Positions 1 to 8,442 of a DNA stretch of 64,000 nucleotides are shown here, in pieces (within the stretch, counting starts at the first letter, position 1; every line of letters begins with the position of its first letter). This DNA is from Streptomyces sp. NBC_01497 (GTDB lineage Bacteria > Actinomycetota > Actinomycetes > Streptomycetales > Streptomycetaceae), in contig NZ_CP109427.1 in the NCBI RefSeq assembly GCF_036250695.1, forward strand, positions 4,464,001 through 4,528,000. The letters run 5' to 3'. The notes under the pieces were generated by a model that was not told where the DNA came from, ran no database searches, and saw only the letters and a list, made by a program, of their open reading frames with translations. The position numbers and the translations under genes are program-made.

Positions 1-504
1 GGCACGGGGCGGCCCCTCAGGCGGCGCGACGGGTGGCAGGCCCGGTGAAGCGGCGGTCTGACTCCGGTGCGTGCCGGACCCTTCGCGCGGCGTGCCGGGC
101 GCATTACGCTGGCCCGACCACGGCTCCGCCCGGCCTCCGGGAGCGGAGCGGTGACGCTGTCCGCGCGCGTGCGGACACGACCGCGACGACCGTACAGACG
201 ACCGCACAGAGCAGCAGAGAGCAGCACGGAGCCGCAGCCCCGACACGTGAAGAGAGCCGCGCACCGAGACCGCGAAGCGGCCCGTGCACCGGGACCCGTG
301 AGGGGCCCGCGCACCGAACCGCCCGCGCACCGAACCGTGTACCGATCGTGCATCCGAACCGACGTGACGAACCATCCACCGAGCCACCCCGTGACGTACC
401 GCGTACCGGACCCGCGGGTCCGGTACGCACGGACCCGCGGGCCCCGAGCGCTGTGAGCCCGCAACCCGGGAGACCCGTAAGCCTGTGACTCCGTAAGTCC
501 CTGT
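1..504. other. Intergenic region with degenerate GC repeats and a long palindrome
   Basis: No gene is supported here. The stretch from about 240 to 545 is built of degenerate short units resembling ccgtgagtcc and gcaccgaacc, so the open frames in it look like by-products of repeat composition. A perfect palindrome sits at 401-428 and is listed separately. The upstream gene lies outside the window. Confidence 0.6.
401..428. repeat. 28-bp perfect palindrome
   Basis: Bases 401-414 are the exact reverse complement of 415-428, centred on cccg|cggg, with no unpaired loop base. It could fold as a cruciform or RNA hairpin acting as a U-less terminator, as is common in Streptomyces, or it could be a dimeric operator for the gene at 505. 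Which of these applies cannot be decided from the sequence. Confidence 0.7.
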
Positions 505-1242
505 ATGCGCAAGCCCGTGGACCCGCGAACCCGTGAGTCCGTGAACCGTCCGGCGATTCCAGAGCGAGAACTGCCTGAGAGCGAGCCCCCCTTGGCCTGT
601 GACCTGTGGTTGGTCCCCCTCGTCGACGTGCTGTGCCACAGCCCCGACAACCCCTTCGCCGAAGAGATCGCCGTCTACGACAAGGCGCTCGGGGAGGCAG
701 GGCTGCCGCCCGTCCCCGTGTTCGCCTACATGCCGGGACTGTCGGGGGACGTCGCCCCGGTGGCCGGGTTCGACTACGACGCCCTGCACTTCCTGCGACG
801 CGCCTACCTGCTCCAGGTGTGCGGGCTGCCGGTGACCCCCGTGGGCGAGCTGGGCAGCGACTACGAGCAGCTACTGGAGATGTTCGACTCCACGGCCCAG
901 CAGTCGCACCTGGTCTGGCACTTCGACCACGCGGGCGCGTACGTGCCGGTGGACTTCGCGGCGCCCCTGTCCAACGACGAGTTGCTGGAGGGCGGCGGGC
1001 CGCTGGGCTCGGCGCAGGGGCTGCTGCGGGAGCTGCAGCTGGTGGCCCCGGCGATCGGCATCGACCCGAGGAACCCGCCCGCACCGCCGGTGCCGCCCAG
1101 CGGGCCGACGGCGCTGGAGGAGCCCGCCCGCACCGTCGCGTACGGTGACGGCCTGTTCGAGCGGGAGCGGCACGTGTGGCTGGGGCTGCACGCGGCGGCT
1201 ACCAAGAGCCTCGGTCAGGGCTCCATGATCGTCTTCAGCTGA
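505..1242 (+). CDS. Conserved hypothetical protein
   Basis: A soluble protein of up to 245 residues with no family I recognise. It has no signal peptide and no membrane segment. The core appears to begin near residue 31 (ACDLWLVPLVDVL) and continues with an acidic, aromatic-rich region; a proline-rich linker lies at about residues 190-205. The N-terminal 25 residues (RKPVDPRTRESV...) are encoded by the degenerate repeat tract that fills the upstream region, so the ATG at 505 may not be the true start. An in-frame GTG at 541 is an alternative. Neither has a clear ribosome site. Codon positions show the strong GC3 bias expected of a real Streptomyces gene. It converges on the MFS gene. Confidence 0.6.
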   Translation: MRKPVDPRTRESVNRPAIPERELPESEPPLACDLWLVPLVDVLCHSPDNPFAEEIAVYDKALGEAGLPPVPVFAYMPGLSGDVAPVAGFDYDALHFLRRAYLLQVCGLPVTPVGELGSDYEQLLEMFDSTAQQSHLVWHFDHAGAYVPVDFAAPLSNDELLEGGGPLGSAQGLLRELQLVAPAIGIDPRNPPAPPVPPSGPTALEEPARTVAYGDGLFERERHVWLGLHAAATKSLGQGSMIVFS

Positions 1243-1325
1243 CCGGCTCCCGACCGGCACCTGACGGGCCCCCGGTCCGCAGCTGACCTTCGATGGGCGG
1301 GGCCGCGGCCGGCGGCCCGCCTCCT

Positions 1326-2600
1326 TCAGCCGACGCCGGCGGAATCGCCGGCGGGGCCGCGGGCGTCCTGGGCGGAGCCGTGTGGACCCGGTGTCAGGCC
1401 CGGGTCCACACGGGGCCGGAGGATGCGCGCGGAAACCGCCGCCGCCGCGCACAGCAGTACGGGAACGACGAGGGCCGCGTTCAGCGGGACGAACCGGGTG
1501 AGCGGCCCGATCACCGTCGGCCCGGCGAGCATCCCCAGATAACCGAGCCCCGCGACCCGCGACACGTTCGCGCCCGCGGCCTCGCGGTCCGCGTGCCCGG
1601 CCGCGCTGAACAGCTGCGGGACGCAGCCCGAGAGGCCGAGGCCGAAGACGGCCCAGCCGACGAGCGCGAGCGGGATCCACGGTGTGACGGCGACGGCCGC
1701 CAGGCCCAGGGTGGCGAGTCCGGCGCCGCAGCGGACGATCGCGACGGCACCGAAGCGGGCCGCGACCCGGTCGGTGACGAGGCGTCCGACGGTCATGGCG
1801 GTGGAGAACGCGCCGTACGCGAACGCGGCCGTGGCGGCGGGGGCGTCGAGGACGTCCCGCAGGTCGAGGCTGCTCCAGTCGTTGGCTACGCCCTCGCAGA
1901 GCATCAGCATGAACGCCAGGGCGGCCAGCGCCCAGATGCGCGCCGGGACGGCGCGGCGCCCGCCCCGCCCGGAGCCCAGCGGGTCCGTTGCGGACTCGGT
2001 GGCGTGCGGTTCGCGGGGCAGGAGCGCGGGTGCCGACGCCAGCGCGAGCAGCACGCCGAAGGCACCCATGCCCGCCAGCGTCCCCGGCGTGCTCCAGTTC
2101 CAGCTGAGGACCCGGGCGCCGACGAGCGAGGCGGCGACCCCGCCGAGGGAGAAGACGGCGTGGAACGCGGACAGGATCGGCCGGCCGTAGCGGTGCTCGA
2201 CCTGTACGGCGTGGGTGTTCATGGAGACGTCGAGGCAGCCGTTGCAGAAGCCCAGTACGAGCAGTGCGAGGCCGAGCGCCCAGGGGCCGGTGGCGAGGCC
2301 CGGCAGCACGAGCGAGGCGCTGAGCAGGACGCCACTGGCCGGCACGACCGTACGCGGCCCGAGCCGGTCGGTGAGCGGCCCCGCGAGCCGCATCCCGGCG
2401 AAGGCACCGCCACCGAGGACGAGCAGCAGCCAGCCGAGGACGGCGTGGCCGATCCCCGCGCGCTGCTCGATCACGGGGATGTGGACCACCCACATGCCGA
2501 GGACGAAGCCGTTCAGTCCGAAGCAGGCGAACGTGGCGAGGCGGGCGAGGCGCAGGACGCGCGGCATACTCGACATGGAGTGAACGTATCGCACATCCAT
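1326..2600 (-). CDS. MFS transporter, YbjJ/MosC-like
   Basis: A major facilitator superfamily permease of 424 residues with about twelve hydrophobic segments. It contains the glycine-rich stretch CNGCLDVSMNTHAVQVE and the nearby SAFHAVFSLGG typical of the YbjJ/MosC-like MFS branch, for which the substrate is generally unknown; sugar-related compounds have been suggested for relatives. The C-terminal tail is a cytoplasmic, Gly/Pro-rich extension of about 35 residues. It is divergent from a DeoR-type regulator with only 33 bp between start codons, so control by that regulator is likely. The start is uncertain: in-frame ATGs at 2600, 2576 and 2567 all lack a convincing ribosome site. Confidence 0.85.
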   Translation of the reverse strand: MDVRYVHSMSSMPRVLRLARLATFACFGLNGFVLGMWVVHIPVIEQRAGIGHAVLGWLLLVLGGGAFAGMRLAGPLTDRLGPRTVVPASGVLLSASLVLPGLATGPWALGLALLVLGFCNGCLDVSMNTHAVQVEHRYGRPILSAFHAVFSLGGVAASLVGARVLSWNWSTPGTLAGMGAFGVLLALASAPALLPREPHATESATDPLGSGRGGRRAVPARIWALAALAFMLMLCEGVANDWSSLDLRDVLDAPAATAAFAYGAFSTAMTVGRLVTDRVAARFGAVAIVRCGAGLATLGLAAVAVTPWIPLALVGWAVFGLGLSGCVPQLFSAAGHADREAAGANVSRVAGLGYLGMLAGPTVIGPLTRFVPLNAALVVPVLLCAAAAVSARILRPRVDPGLTPGPHGSAQDARGPAGDSAGVG

Positions 2601-2633
2601 TGTGTTTGAAACTGGCTATATCGCACAGGAAAG

Positions 2634-3410
2634 ATGTTCAATAGGGGGATGATGAACCGGTTGAGGCAGATCGCGGACGCGGTGCGGGCGGCGGGCGAGA
2701 TGAGCGTGGCGGACCTCGCGGAGCTGACGGCGGCGTCCGAGATGACCGTGCGGCGCGACCTGGAGACGCTCGCCGGGCAGGGCGTGCTGGAGCGGTACCG
2801 GGGCGGCGCGCGGAGCCTGCTGCTGCGGGGTGAGGAGACGCCGTTCGCGCTGCGGTCGGACGACGGCGTCGCGACGAAACGCCGGCTGGCCGCCGAGGTC
2901 GCCGCTCTGATCGCCGACGGCGAAGCCGTCGTCGTGGACGGCGGCACGACCTGCCGGGAAGTGGCGCGGGCGCTGCGCGCGCGCCGGCTCACCGTGCTGC
3001 CGCTGTCGCTGCACACCGCGAACGCCCTGGCGGGCGGCGCGCAGTTGACACTGCTCCTGCCGGGCGGCGAAGCGCGTCCGGGCGAACTCGGCCTGGTGGG
3101 ACCGCTGGCCGAGGCGTCACTCGCCGCGCTGCGGTTCGACACCGCGGTCATCGGCTGCTGCGGCCTCACCGCGGCGGACGGCCTGACGGCTCATGACCTG
3201 CCCGAGGCGGCCGTCAAACGGGCGGCGATGCGCGCGTCGAGGCGGGTGATCGCGGTGACCGAGGGCGCCAAACTGACACGCACGGCCCTCGCGCACGTGG
3301 CGGACGCGGCCGCGCTGGACCTCGTGGTGACGGACAGCGCGGCGCCGGCCGAGGCGCGCGCGGCGCTGGAGGCGGCGGGGACGGTGGTACGCCTCGTGGC
3401 GGAGGCATGA
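2634..3410 (+). CDS. DeoR/GlpR-family transcriptional regulator
   Basis: A 258-residue DeoR-type repressor. The N-terminal winged helix reads MSVADLAELTAASEMTVRRDLETLAGQG, which is the classic DeoR helix-turn-helix spacing, followed by RYRGGAR. The C-terminal DeoRC sensor domain contains VVDGGTTCREVARAL and DTAVIGCCGL, matching the family sugar-phosphate binding motifs. These regulators usually respond to a phosphorylated sugar intermediate. The start at 2634 is preceded by ggaaag; ATGs at 2649 and 2652 are alternatives preceded by aggggg. The only adjacent divergent gene is the MFS permease, its most likely target along with itself. Confidence 0.9.
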   Translation: MFNRGMMNRLRQIADAVRAAGEMSVADLAELTAASEMTVRRDLETLAGQGVLERYRGGARSLLLRGEETPFALRSDDGVATKRRLAAEVAALIADGEAVVVDGGTTCREVARALRARRLTVLPLSLHTANALAGGAQLTLLLPGGEARPGELGLVGPLAEASLAALRFDTAVIGCCGLTAADGLTAHDLPEAAVKRAAMRASRRVIAVTEGAKLTRTALAHVADAAALDLVVTDSAAPAEARAALEAAGTVVRLVAEA

Positions 3411-3515
3411 GCAGGTCCGCGGCCCGGCCCGGCGGCGCGCGTTCCCGCCCGGCGCCCGGCGCCCAGGTCTCGGCGCCCGGGTCTCGGCGTGGCGCGTCCC
3501 CTCGCGGCGTCCCAC

Positions 3516-3590
3516 GTGCGGCCCGAGCGTGTGCGGGCCGAGCGTGTGCGGCCCGAGCGTGTGCGGGCCGAGCGTGTGCGGCCCGAGCAC
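3516..3590. repeat. 15-bp tandem repeat, five units
   Basis: Five direct units of 15 bp (gtgcggcccgagcgt alternating with gtgcgggccgagcgt) run from 3516 to 3590 in the gap between the convergent DeoR and SLATT genes. The period is a multiple of three, so open frames cross it, but no gene start or conserved domain supports coding. Confidence 0.8.
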
Positions 3591-3637
3591 GTGCCGTCCG
3601 AGGCCGCCAGGGCGGCGCGGTCGGCAGCGGAAGCCGC

Positions 3638-4414
3638 TCAGCGCGGCTCCGGGGGCCGCTGGCGGGGCATGTTCGGGCGGGCGCCGGGGACGAAGGGGCG
3701 CGGTGGCGGCGGCGCCTCGCCCCGGTGGGGCGGCGCCGACTGGAGCAGCAGCGCGCCGGTGCCGACGCCCCCGCGGAACTCCACCATCCAGTCCGCCGTC
3801 TCCGCCCGTACGAGCTCTGTGACGTCCTCGCAGAACCGGCGCAGCACCCCGAGGCACCGTTCGGCCGCCTCGCTCGCGGTGCCCTCCGAGGGGCCCAGCA
3901 CCTCGCGCACGGACTCGGCGGCCCAGTCGAACTGGAGCGTCTGGAGCCGTCGCTGCACCGCCTGCGCGGTCGCGACGTGCCGCATCCAGCCCGATGTCAC
4001 GCCGAAGTAGCGGTCGCACGCCAGGCACGCCCCGCCCAGCAGCAGTGCCAGACAGCCCCAGCTCGCCACGCCCTGCACCTTGCCCACCAGGTCGAGCAGC
4101 GGCAGCGCGACGCCCGTGACGGCGCCCAGCGCCGTGCCGCCGCGCAGCGCCCGCGCCGCGAGCCTGCGGCGTACCCGGTCGGCCAGGTACCAGCGGACCG
4201 TGCGCAGCGCGCCCGCCTCGACCCACCGGTACAGCTCGTCCAGGCGCTGCGCGGGCTCGCCCCAGTCGCCGGGCGGGAAGGGCCCGCCCACCAGCTCCCC
4301 GTGCTCGGGGGCGCCGCCGGCGCCGCCGTCGGCGGCGGGCCGCGCACCGGCGCCCGTGTCCGCGAGTTCGTCCTCCCGGCCTGGCCCTCCGGGCTGCATC
4401 TCCGGCTGGCTCAC
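3638..4414 (-). CDS. SLATT-type two-TM membrane protein
   Basis: A protein of about 258 residues resembling SLATT (SMODS and SLOG-associating two-TM effector) domain proteins. Two adjacent hydrophobic helices (GGTALGAVTGVALPLLDLV and WGCLALLLGGACLACD) lie between helical cytoplasmic segments rich in Arg and Trp (LDELYRWVEAGALRTVRWY). The start is fixed by an AAGGAG eight bases upstream of a GTG at 4414; the longer frame reaching 4729 has no ribosome site. SLATT proteins are predicted pore-forming effectors in some nucleotide-activated conflict systems. Here no SMODS or SLOG partner is adjacent, and the gene lies beside core genes, so a housekeeping role is equally possible. Confidence 0.7.
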   Translation of the reverse strand: MSQPEMQPGGPGREDELADTGAGARPAADGGAGGAPEHGELVGGPFPPGDWGEPAQRLDELYRWVEAGALRTVRWYLADRVRRRLAARALRGGTALGAVTGVALPLLDLVGKVQGVASWGCLALLLGGACLACDRYFGVTSGWMRHVATAQAVQRRLQTLQFDWAAESVREVLGPSEGTASEAAERCLGVLRRFCEDVTELVRAETADWMVEFRGGVGTGALLLQSAPPHRGEAPPPPRPFVPGARPNMPRQRPPEPR

Positions 4415-4805
4415 CGGGGCACTCCTTAGCGGTTCGGCGTTCCCGGCGCTGTGATCGCCGAGATCTCGTACGTATGTCGTGCGGTCCTGCGCGGGCTCTC
4501 GCGTCGTTTCGTACGGCTTCCCGAGGGATGTGCCGTATGTCGTCCCGCGTGTCCTGGTGCGCGCATGCGGCGCACATCCGGGGAACGCGGGGGTCGTACG
4601 CGTGGCCTGTCGCACTTTCCTACCGCCGAACGGAGGGCGTGGAGCCCCCGATCCGGGGAATTTCCCCCGCAGGAGTCGCGTGATCAGGTAGGGGACCCGT
4701 TCGGCCTCACCCGAAAGAGTTGGTCCCAACGGGTGGGGCGAGGTGCCCCGAGAGCACGTAGGCTCGCCTCACAGGATTGTTGTCGTCGAATTGCCAGGAG
4801 TGACC
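4415..4805. other. Divergent intergenic region upstream of ybaB
   Basis: About 390 bp between the SLATT gene and ybaB. It must hold promoters for both directions. A near-palindromic ggggaatttcccc occurs around 4657-4669. I looked for the 4.5S/SRP RNA, which lies near this locus in some actinobacteria, and could not recognise it. No gene is supported. Confidence 0.5.
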
Positions 4806-5141
4806 GTGATTCCCGGTGGTGGTCAGCCGAACATGCAAGAGCTGCTCCAGCAGGCCCAGAAGATGCAGCAGGACCTCGCCCAGGCGCAGGAGGAGCTGGC
4901 GGCGACCGAGGTCGAAGGTCAGGCCGGCGGTGGCCTCGTCAAGGCCACGGTCAACGGCTCCGGTGAGCTGAAGGCCCTGGTCATCGACCCGAAGGCGGTC
5001 GATCCCGACGACACGGAGACGCTCGCGGACCTCGTCCTCGCGGCCGTGCAGGCGGCGAACGACAACGCGCACCAGCTCCAGCAGCAGAAGCTGGGTCCGC
5101 TCGCGCAGGGCCTCGGCGGTATGCCGGGTCTGCCGTTCTGA
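4806..5141 (+). CDS. ybaB: YbaB/EbfC nucleoid-associated protein
   Basis: A 111-residue YbaB/EbfC-family DNA-binding protein, a small dimeric nucleoid-associated protein usually encoded next to recR. The sequence shows [20 protein letters not shown] (long N-terminal helix), the signature region [20 protein letters not shown], and [21 protein letters not shown]. The start is the GTG at 4806, five bases after AGGAG at 4796-4800; a longer frame from 4743 lacks support and would add a non-conserved extension. It lies upstream of recR with a 261-bp gap, so the two may be co-transcribed or separately promoted. Confidence 0.95.
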   Translation: MIPGGGQPNMQELLQQAQKMQQDLAQAQEELAATEVEGQAGGGLVKATVNGSGELKALVIDPKAVDPDDTETLADLVLAAVQAANDNAHQLQQQKLGPLAQGLGGMPGLPF

Positions 5142-5402
5142 CGTCGTCCGGGACGCCGCTCCGCTCCCGGAGCGGCCACGCCGAGGGCGCCCGGGCGGTA
5201 TGCCGGGGCTGAGCGGCACGGTCGAGCCGGGCGGCACGGCCGGATCGCAGCGGCACGGCCGCCGGCGACGGCTGGTTCTCCGAGTTTTCCGACGCCACTT
5301 CTGACGTCGGCTTTACGAGGAGTTCGCGAGGCTGTACCTCGCCTTTAAAGGTCGGCCGGTACACCTGGTACCAAGAACGCAGGAAGTGAAGGAAGGCACC
5401 CG

Positions 5403-6002
5403 TTGTACGAAGGCGTGGTTCAGGACCTCATCGACGAGCTGGGCAGACTGCCGGGCGTCGGTCCCAAGAGCGCGCAGCGGATCGCCTTCCACATCCTCCA
5501 GGCCGAGCCGACGGATGTGCGCCGTCTCGCCCATGCCCTCCTTGAGGTCAAGGACAAGGTCAGATTCTGCGTGGTGTGCGGCAATGTCGCGCAGCAGGAG
5601 CAGTGCGGGATCTGCCGGGACCCGCGCCGCGACCCGGCGGTGATCTGTGTGGTCGAGGAGCCGAAGGACGTCGTCGCGGTCGAGCGCACCCGTGAGTTCC
5701 GCGGGAAGTACCACGTGCTCGGTGGCGCGATCAGCCCCATCGAGGGTGTCGGCCCCGATGACCTCAGGATCCGCGAACTCCTCGCACGCCTCGCCGACGG
5801 CGCGGTGAGCGAACTGATCCTCGCGACCGACCCGAACCTGGAGGGCGAGGCGACGGCGACGTACCTCGCGCGGATGATCAAGCCGATGGGGCTGAGGGTC
5901 ACCCGCCTGGCCAGTGGTCTGCCCGTGGGGGGCGACCTGGAATACGCCGACGAGGTCACGCTCGGGCGTGCCTTCGAGGGGAGAAGACTTCTCGATGTCT
6001 GA
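5403..6002 (+). CDS. recR: Recombination mediator protein RecR
   Basis: A 199-residue RecR of normal length. It acts with RecF/RecO to load RecA at single-strand gaps. Domains in order: helix-hairpin-helix ([15 protein letters not shown], about residues 15-29), the four-cysteine zinc finger C56-C59-C68-C71, a Toprim domain from about residue 79 ([15 protein letters not shown]), and a C-terminal Walker-B-like region ending in the typical [15 protein letters not shown]. The start is an unusual TTG at 5403, preceded by GGAAGG with six-base spacing; no other in-frame start leaves the conserved [14 protein letters not shown]-terminus intact. Confidence 0.97.
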   Translation: MYEGVVQDLIDELGRLPGVGPKSAQRIAFHILQAEPTDVRRLAHALLEVKDKVRFCVVCGNVAQQEQCGICRDPRRDPAVICVVEEPKDVVAVERTREFRGKYHVLGGAISPIEGVGPDDLRIRELLARLADGAVSELILATDPNLEGEATATYLARMIKPMGLRVTRLASGLPVGGDLEYADEVTLGRAFEGRRLLDV

Positions 6003-6657
6003 CGCAACGCTGCACGCCGTCCAACAGGACCCGGACGACTTCTCGGTCCAGATCGCCGACCAGATCGAAAGCTTCATCGTCGCGATCACCGAGGTCGCCA
6101 AGGGCGACGAGCCGGACAGTGCCGTGCCGTTCCTGCTGCTGGAGTTCTCGCAGCTGATGCTGGCCGGCGGCCGGCTCGGGGCGCACGAGGACATCCTGCC
6201 GGACGAGCGGTACGAGCCGGATCTCGGTCCGGAGCCGGACGTGGACGAGCTGCGGGAACGGTTCGCCGCGCTCCTCGACCCGATCGACGTGTACTCCGAG
6301 GTGTTCGACCCGTACGAGCCCCGCAAGGCGCCCGTCCCGTCGCGGATCTCGGACGACATCGCCGGTGTCGTCACGGACCTGCGGCACGGCATGGCGCACT
6401 ACCGCGCGGGCCGGATCACCGAGGCGCTGTGGTGGTGGCAGTTCTCGTACTTCACCAGCTGGGGCGGGGTCGCCTCGGCGACGCTGCGCGCGCTCCAGTC
6501 GCTGATGGCGCACGTCCGCCTGAACCAGCCGCTGCCGGCCCTGGACGGCCTGGACACGGACGACGACCTGAGCGCCGAGGACGACGCACTGGCCGAGGAG
6601 GCGGGCCAGGTCATGGCCGAGGAGATCGCGGGCCCGCTGGGCCTGCGGGGCGCGTGA
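5995..6657 (+). CDS. DUF5063 domain protein
   Basis: A 220-residue soluble, acidic protein of the DUF5063 family, commonly found directly after recR in Streptomyces; function unknown. It has a long acidic N-terminal half ([26 protein letters not shown]) and a tryptophan-rich core ([18 protein letters not shown]). The ATG at 5995 overlaps the recR stop codon by eight bases, implying translational coupling, and the purine-rich ggggagaag just upstream lies inside recR. The link to recR suggests, but does not prove, a role in repair. Confidence 0.85.
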   Translation: MSDATLHAVQQDPDDFSVQIADQIESFIVAITEVAKGDEPDSAVPFLLLEFSQLMLAGGRLGAHEDILPDERYEPDLGPEPDVDELRERFAALLDPIDVYSEVFDPYEPRKAPVPSRISDDIAGVVTDLRHGMAHYRAGRITEALWWWQFSYFTSWGGVASATLRALQSLMAHVRLNQPLPALDGLDTDDDLSAEDDALAEEAGQVMAEEIAGPLGLRGA

Positions 6658-6762
6658 CGCCCGTCCCTGACTGATCGTCCGCGCCCCGCCGCCCTCGTAC
6701 CCCGAACGCCTTCGCACCCCGGTGCCTTCGATCCCGCCGGCTTCGGCTCCCGACGCCTCGAC

Positions 6763-6800
6763 CCCCTGACGCCCCGCCGGAGACGGCGGGGCGTCAGGGG
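6763..6800 (+). terminator. Strong 17-bp stem with GAGA tetraloop
   Basis: Bases 6763-6779 pair perfectly with 6784-6800 around the tetraloop gaga (6780-6783), followed by ggttgt with no U-tract. It lies about 105 bp after the DUF5063 stop and is well placed to end the ybaB-recR-DUF5063 transcript. Confidence 0.75.
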
Positions 6801-7063
6801 TTGTGCGGCGTGGTGAGGGGCCGTGAGGGCGCGCGCCGTGCCAGGACCCGCGGGGTGAGGGGCGCGTGGGACGAGGGGCACGCGCCGTGAGGGGACACGT
6901 GCCCGCGGGGCAGAACAAGCGGGGGCAGAACAAAGCGGGTAGGTCCTGTGAAGTGGATTACCTTCCGCGTGGCCTGCGCCATCGGGGGCATGCATCCATG
7001 CCGAGCAGCGCCGCGACCCTCGGGACGCCCACTTCGCGTGGTCACTCCGTGAGCGAGTCATCT

Positions 7064-7108
7064 CGACATGTGATATGTCCGGAGTGTCGCGCGGCTGCTC
7101 GATAGACT
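7064..7108 (+). promoter_or_regulatory. Possible lysC promoter with inverted repeat
   Basis: gacat (7064-7068) and atgtc (7074-7078) form a 5-5-5 inverted repeat, about 25 bp upstream of a candidate -10 element TAGACT (7103-7108), which lies about 37 bp before the lysC start. A convincing -35 is not visible. The repeat could be an operator. Confidence 0.3.
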
Positions 7109-7145
7109 GAGCCGACCGCAACAACGGAATGATCGAGGAGCGCAC

Positions 7146-8417
7146 GTGGGCCTTGTCGTGCAGAAGTACGGCGGCTCCTCCGTAGCCGATGCCGAGGGCA
7201 TCAAGCGGGTCGCCAAGCGGATCGTCGACGCCAAGAAGACGGGCCACCAAGTGGTCGTCGTGGTGTCGGCGATGGGCGACACGACGGATGAGTTGATCGA
7301 TCTCGCCGGACAGGTATCTCCGATCCCGTCCGGCCGTGAGTTCGACATGCTGCTGACCGCCGGAGAGCGGATCTCCATGGCACTGCTGGCCATGGCGATC
7401 AAAAACCTGGGCCACGAGGCCCAGTCGTTCACCGGCAGCCAGGCGGGCGTCATCACCGACTCCGTCCACAACAAAGCGCGCATCATCGATGTCACGCCGG
7501 GCCGTATCCGTACGGCGCTGGACGAGGGCAACATCGCGATCGTCGCCGGCTTCCAGGGGGTGTCCCAGGAGAAGAAGGACATCACCACGCTGGGCCGCGG
7601 CGGTTCCGACACCACCGCGGTCGCTCTCGCGGCGGCGCTGAACGCCGAGGTCTGTGAGATCTACACGGACGTCGACGGCGTGTTCACCGCCGACCCGCGC
7701 GTGGTGAAGAAGGCCAGGAAGATCGACCGGATCTCCTTCGAGGACATGCTGGAACTGGCCAGCTCCGGTTCCAAGGTGCTGCTGCACCGCTGCGTCGAGT
7801 ACGCGCGCCGATACAACATCCCGATCCACGTCCGCTCGTCCTTCTCCGGACTCCAGGGCACATGGGTCAGCAACGAGTCCCCAGGGGAGCGCACGGTGGA
7901 GCAGGCCATCATCTCCGGTGTCGCCCACGACACCTCCGAGGCGAAGATCACGGTCGTCGGGGTCCCCGACAAGCCCGGCGAGGCCGCGAAGATCTTCAGG
8001 GCCATCGCCGACAACCAGATCAACATCGACATGGTCGTGCAGAACGTGTCGGCCGCCTCGACGGGTCTGACGGACATCTCCTTCACCCTCCCGAAGGCCG
8101 AGGGCCGCAAGGCGATCGACGCACTGGAGAAGACCAGGGCGGTCGTCGAGTTCGACTCGCTGCGCTACGACGACCAGATCGCGAAGATCTCCCTGGTCGG
8201 CGCCGGCATGAAGACCAACCCGGGCGTGACCGCCGGCTTCTTCGAGGCGCTCTCGGACGCGGGGGTCAACATCGAGCTCATCTCGACCTCCGAGATCCGC
8301 ATCTCGGTCGTCACGCGCGCCGACGAGGTCGAGCAGGCGGTCCGTGCCGTGCACTCCGCGTTCGGTCTCGACAGCGAGTCGGACGAGGCGGTCGTGTACG
8401 GAGGCACCGGCCGATGA
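7146..8417 (+). CDS. lysC: Aspartate kinase
   Basis: Aspartokinase (423 residues) catalyses ATP-dependent phosphorylation of aspartate, the first step toward lysine, threonine, methionine and diaminopimelate. The N-terminal amino-acid kinase domain carries KYGGSSV (residues 7-13), [13 protein letters not shown] and [13 protein letters not shown]. Two C-terminal ACT domains follow ([13 protein letters not shown] and [13 protein letters not shown]); the effector region [16 protein letters not shown] matches the class inhibited jointly by lysine and threonine. The start is GTG at 7146, five bases after GAGGAG. In related actinobacteria an internal start also yields a shorter beta subunit; I did not identify one here. 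It is followed 19 bp later by asd. Confidence 0.97.
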   Translation: MGLVVQKYGGSSVADAEGIKRVAKRIVDAKKTGHQVVVVVSAMGDTTDELIDLAGQVSPIPSGREFDMLLTAGERISMALLAMAIKNLGHEAQSFTGSQAGVITDSVHNKARIIDVTPGRIRTALDEGNIAIVAGFQGVSQEKKDITTLGRGGSDTTAVALAAALNAEVCEIYTDVDGVFTADPRVVKKARKIDRISFEDMLELASSGSKVLLHRCVEYARRYNIPIHVRSSFSGLQGTWVSNESPGERTVEQAIISGVAHDTSEAKITVVGVPDKPGEAAKIFRAIADNQINIDMVVQNVSAASTGLTDISFTLPKAEGRKAIDALEKTRAVVEFDSLRYDDQIAKISLVGAGMKTNPGVTAGFFEALSDAGVNIELISTSEIRISVVTRADEVEQAVRAVHSAFGLDSESDEAVVYGGTGR

Positions 8418-8442
8418 CCGGCAGAGGCACCCGCCGATGACC
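8393..8442. repeat. 23-bp imperfect tandem duplication at the lysC/asd junction
   Basis: The sequence around the lysC stop (gaggcaccggccgatgaccg) is repeated 23 bp later as gaggcacccgccgatgaccg. The first copy contains an ATGA (8414-8417) overlapping the lysC stop; the second supplies the asd ATG at 8437. Because 23 is not a multiple of three, the first ATG is out of frame with asd. Confidence 0.75.

Larger units (their letters stand above)
6658..7145. other. Intergenic region before lysC
   Basis: About 490 bp holding a strong terminator hairpin (6763-6800), a GC-rich stretch, and a less GC-rich segment (6900-7145) that should carry the lysC promoter. An inverted repeat at 7064-7078 and a possible -10 box TAGACT at 7103-7108 are noted. 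No gene is supported. Confidence 0.55.

Noticed and set aside
33..488. Open frames in the first 500 bases
   Set aside because: They follow a degenerate short-repeat tract; the predicted peptides are Arg/Pro/Thr-rich and lack ribosome sites.
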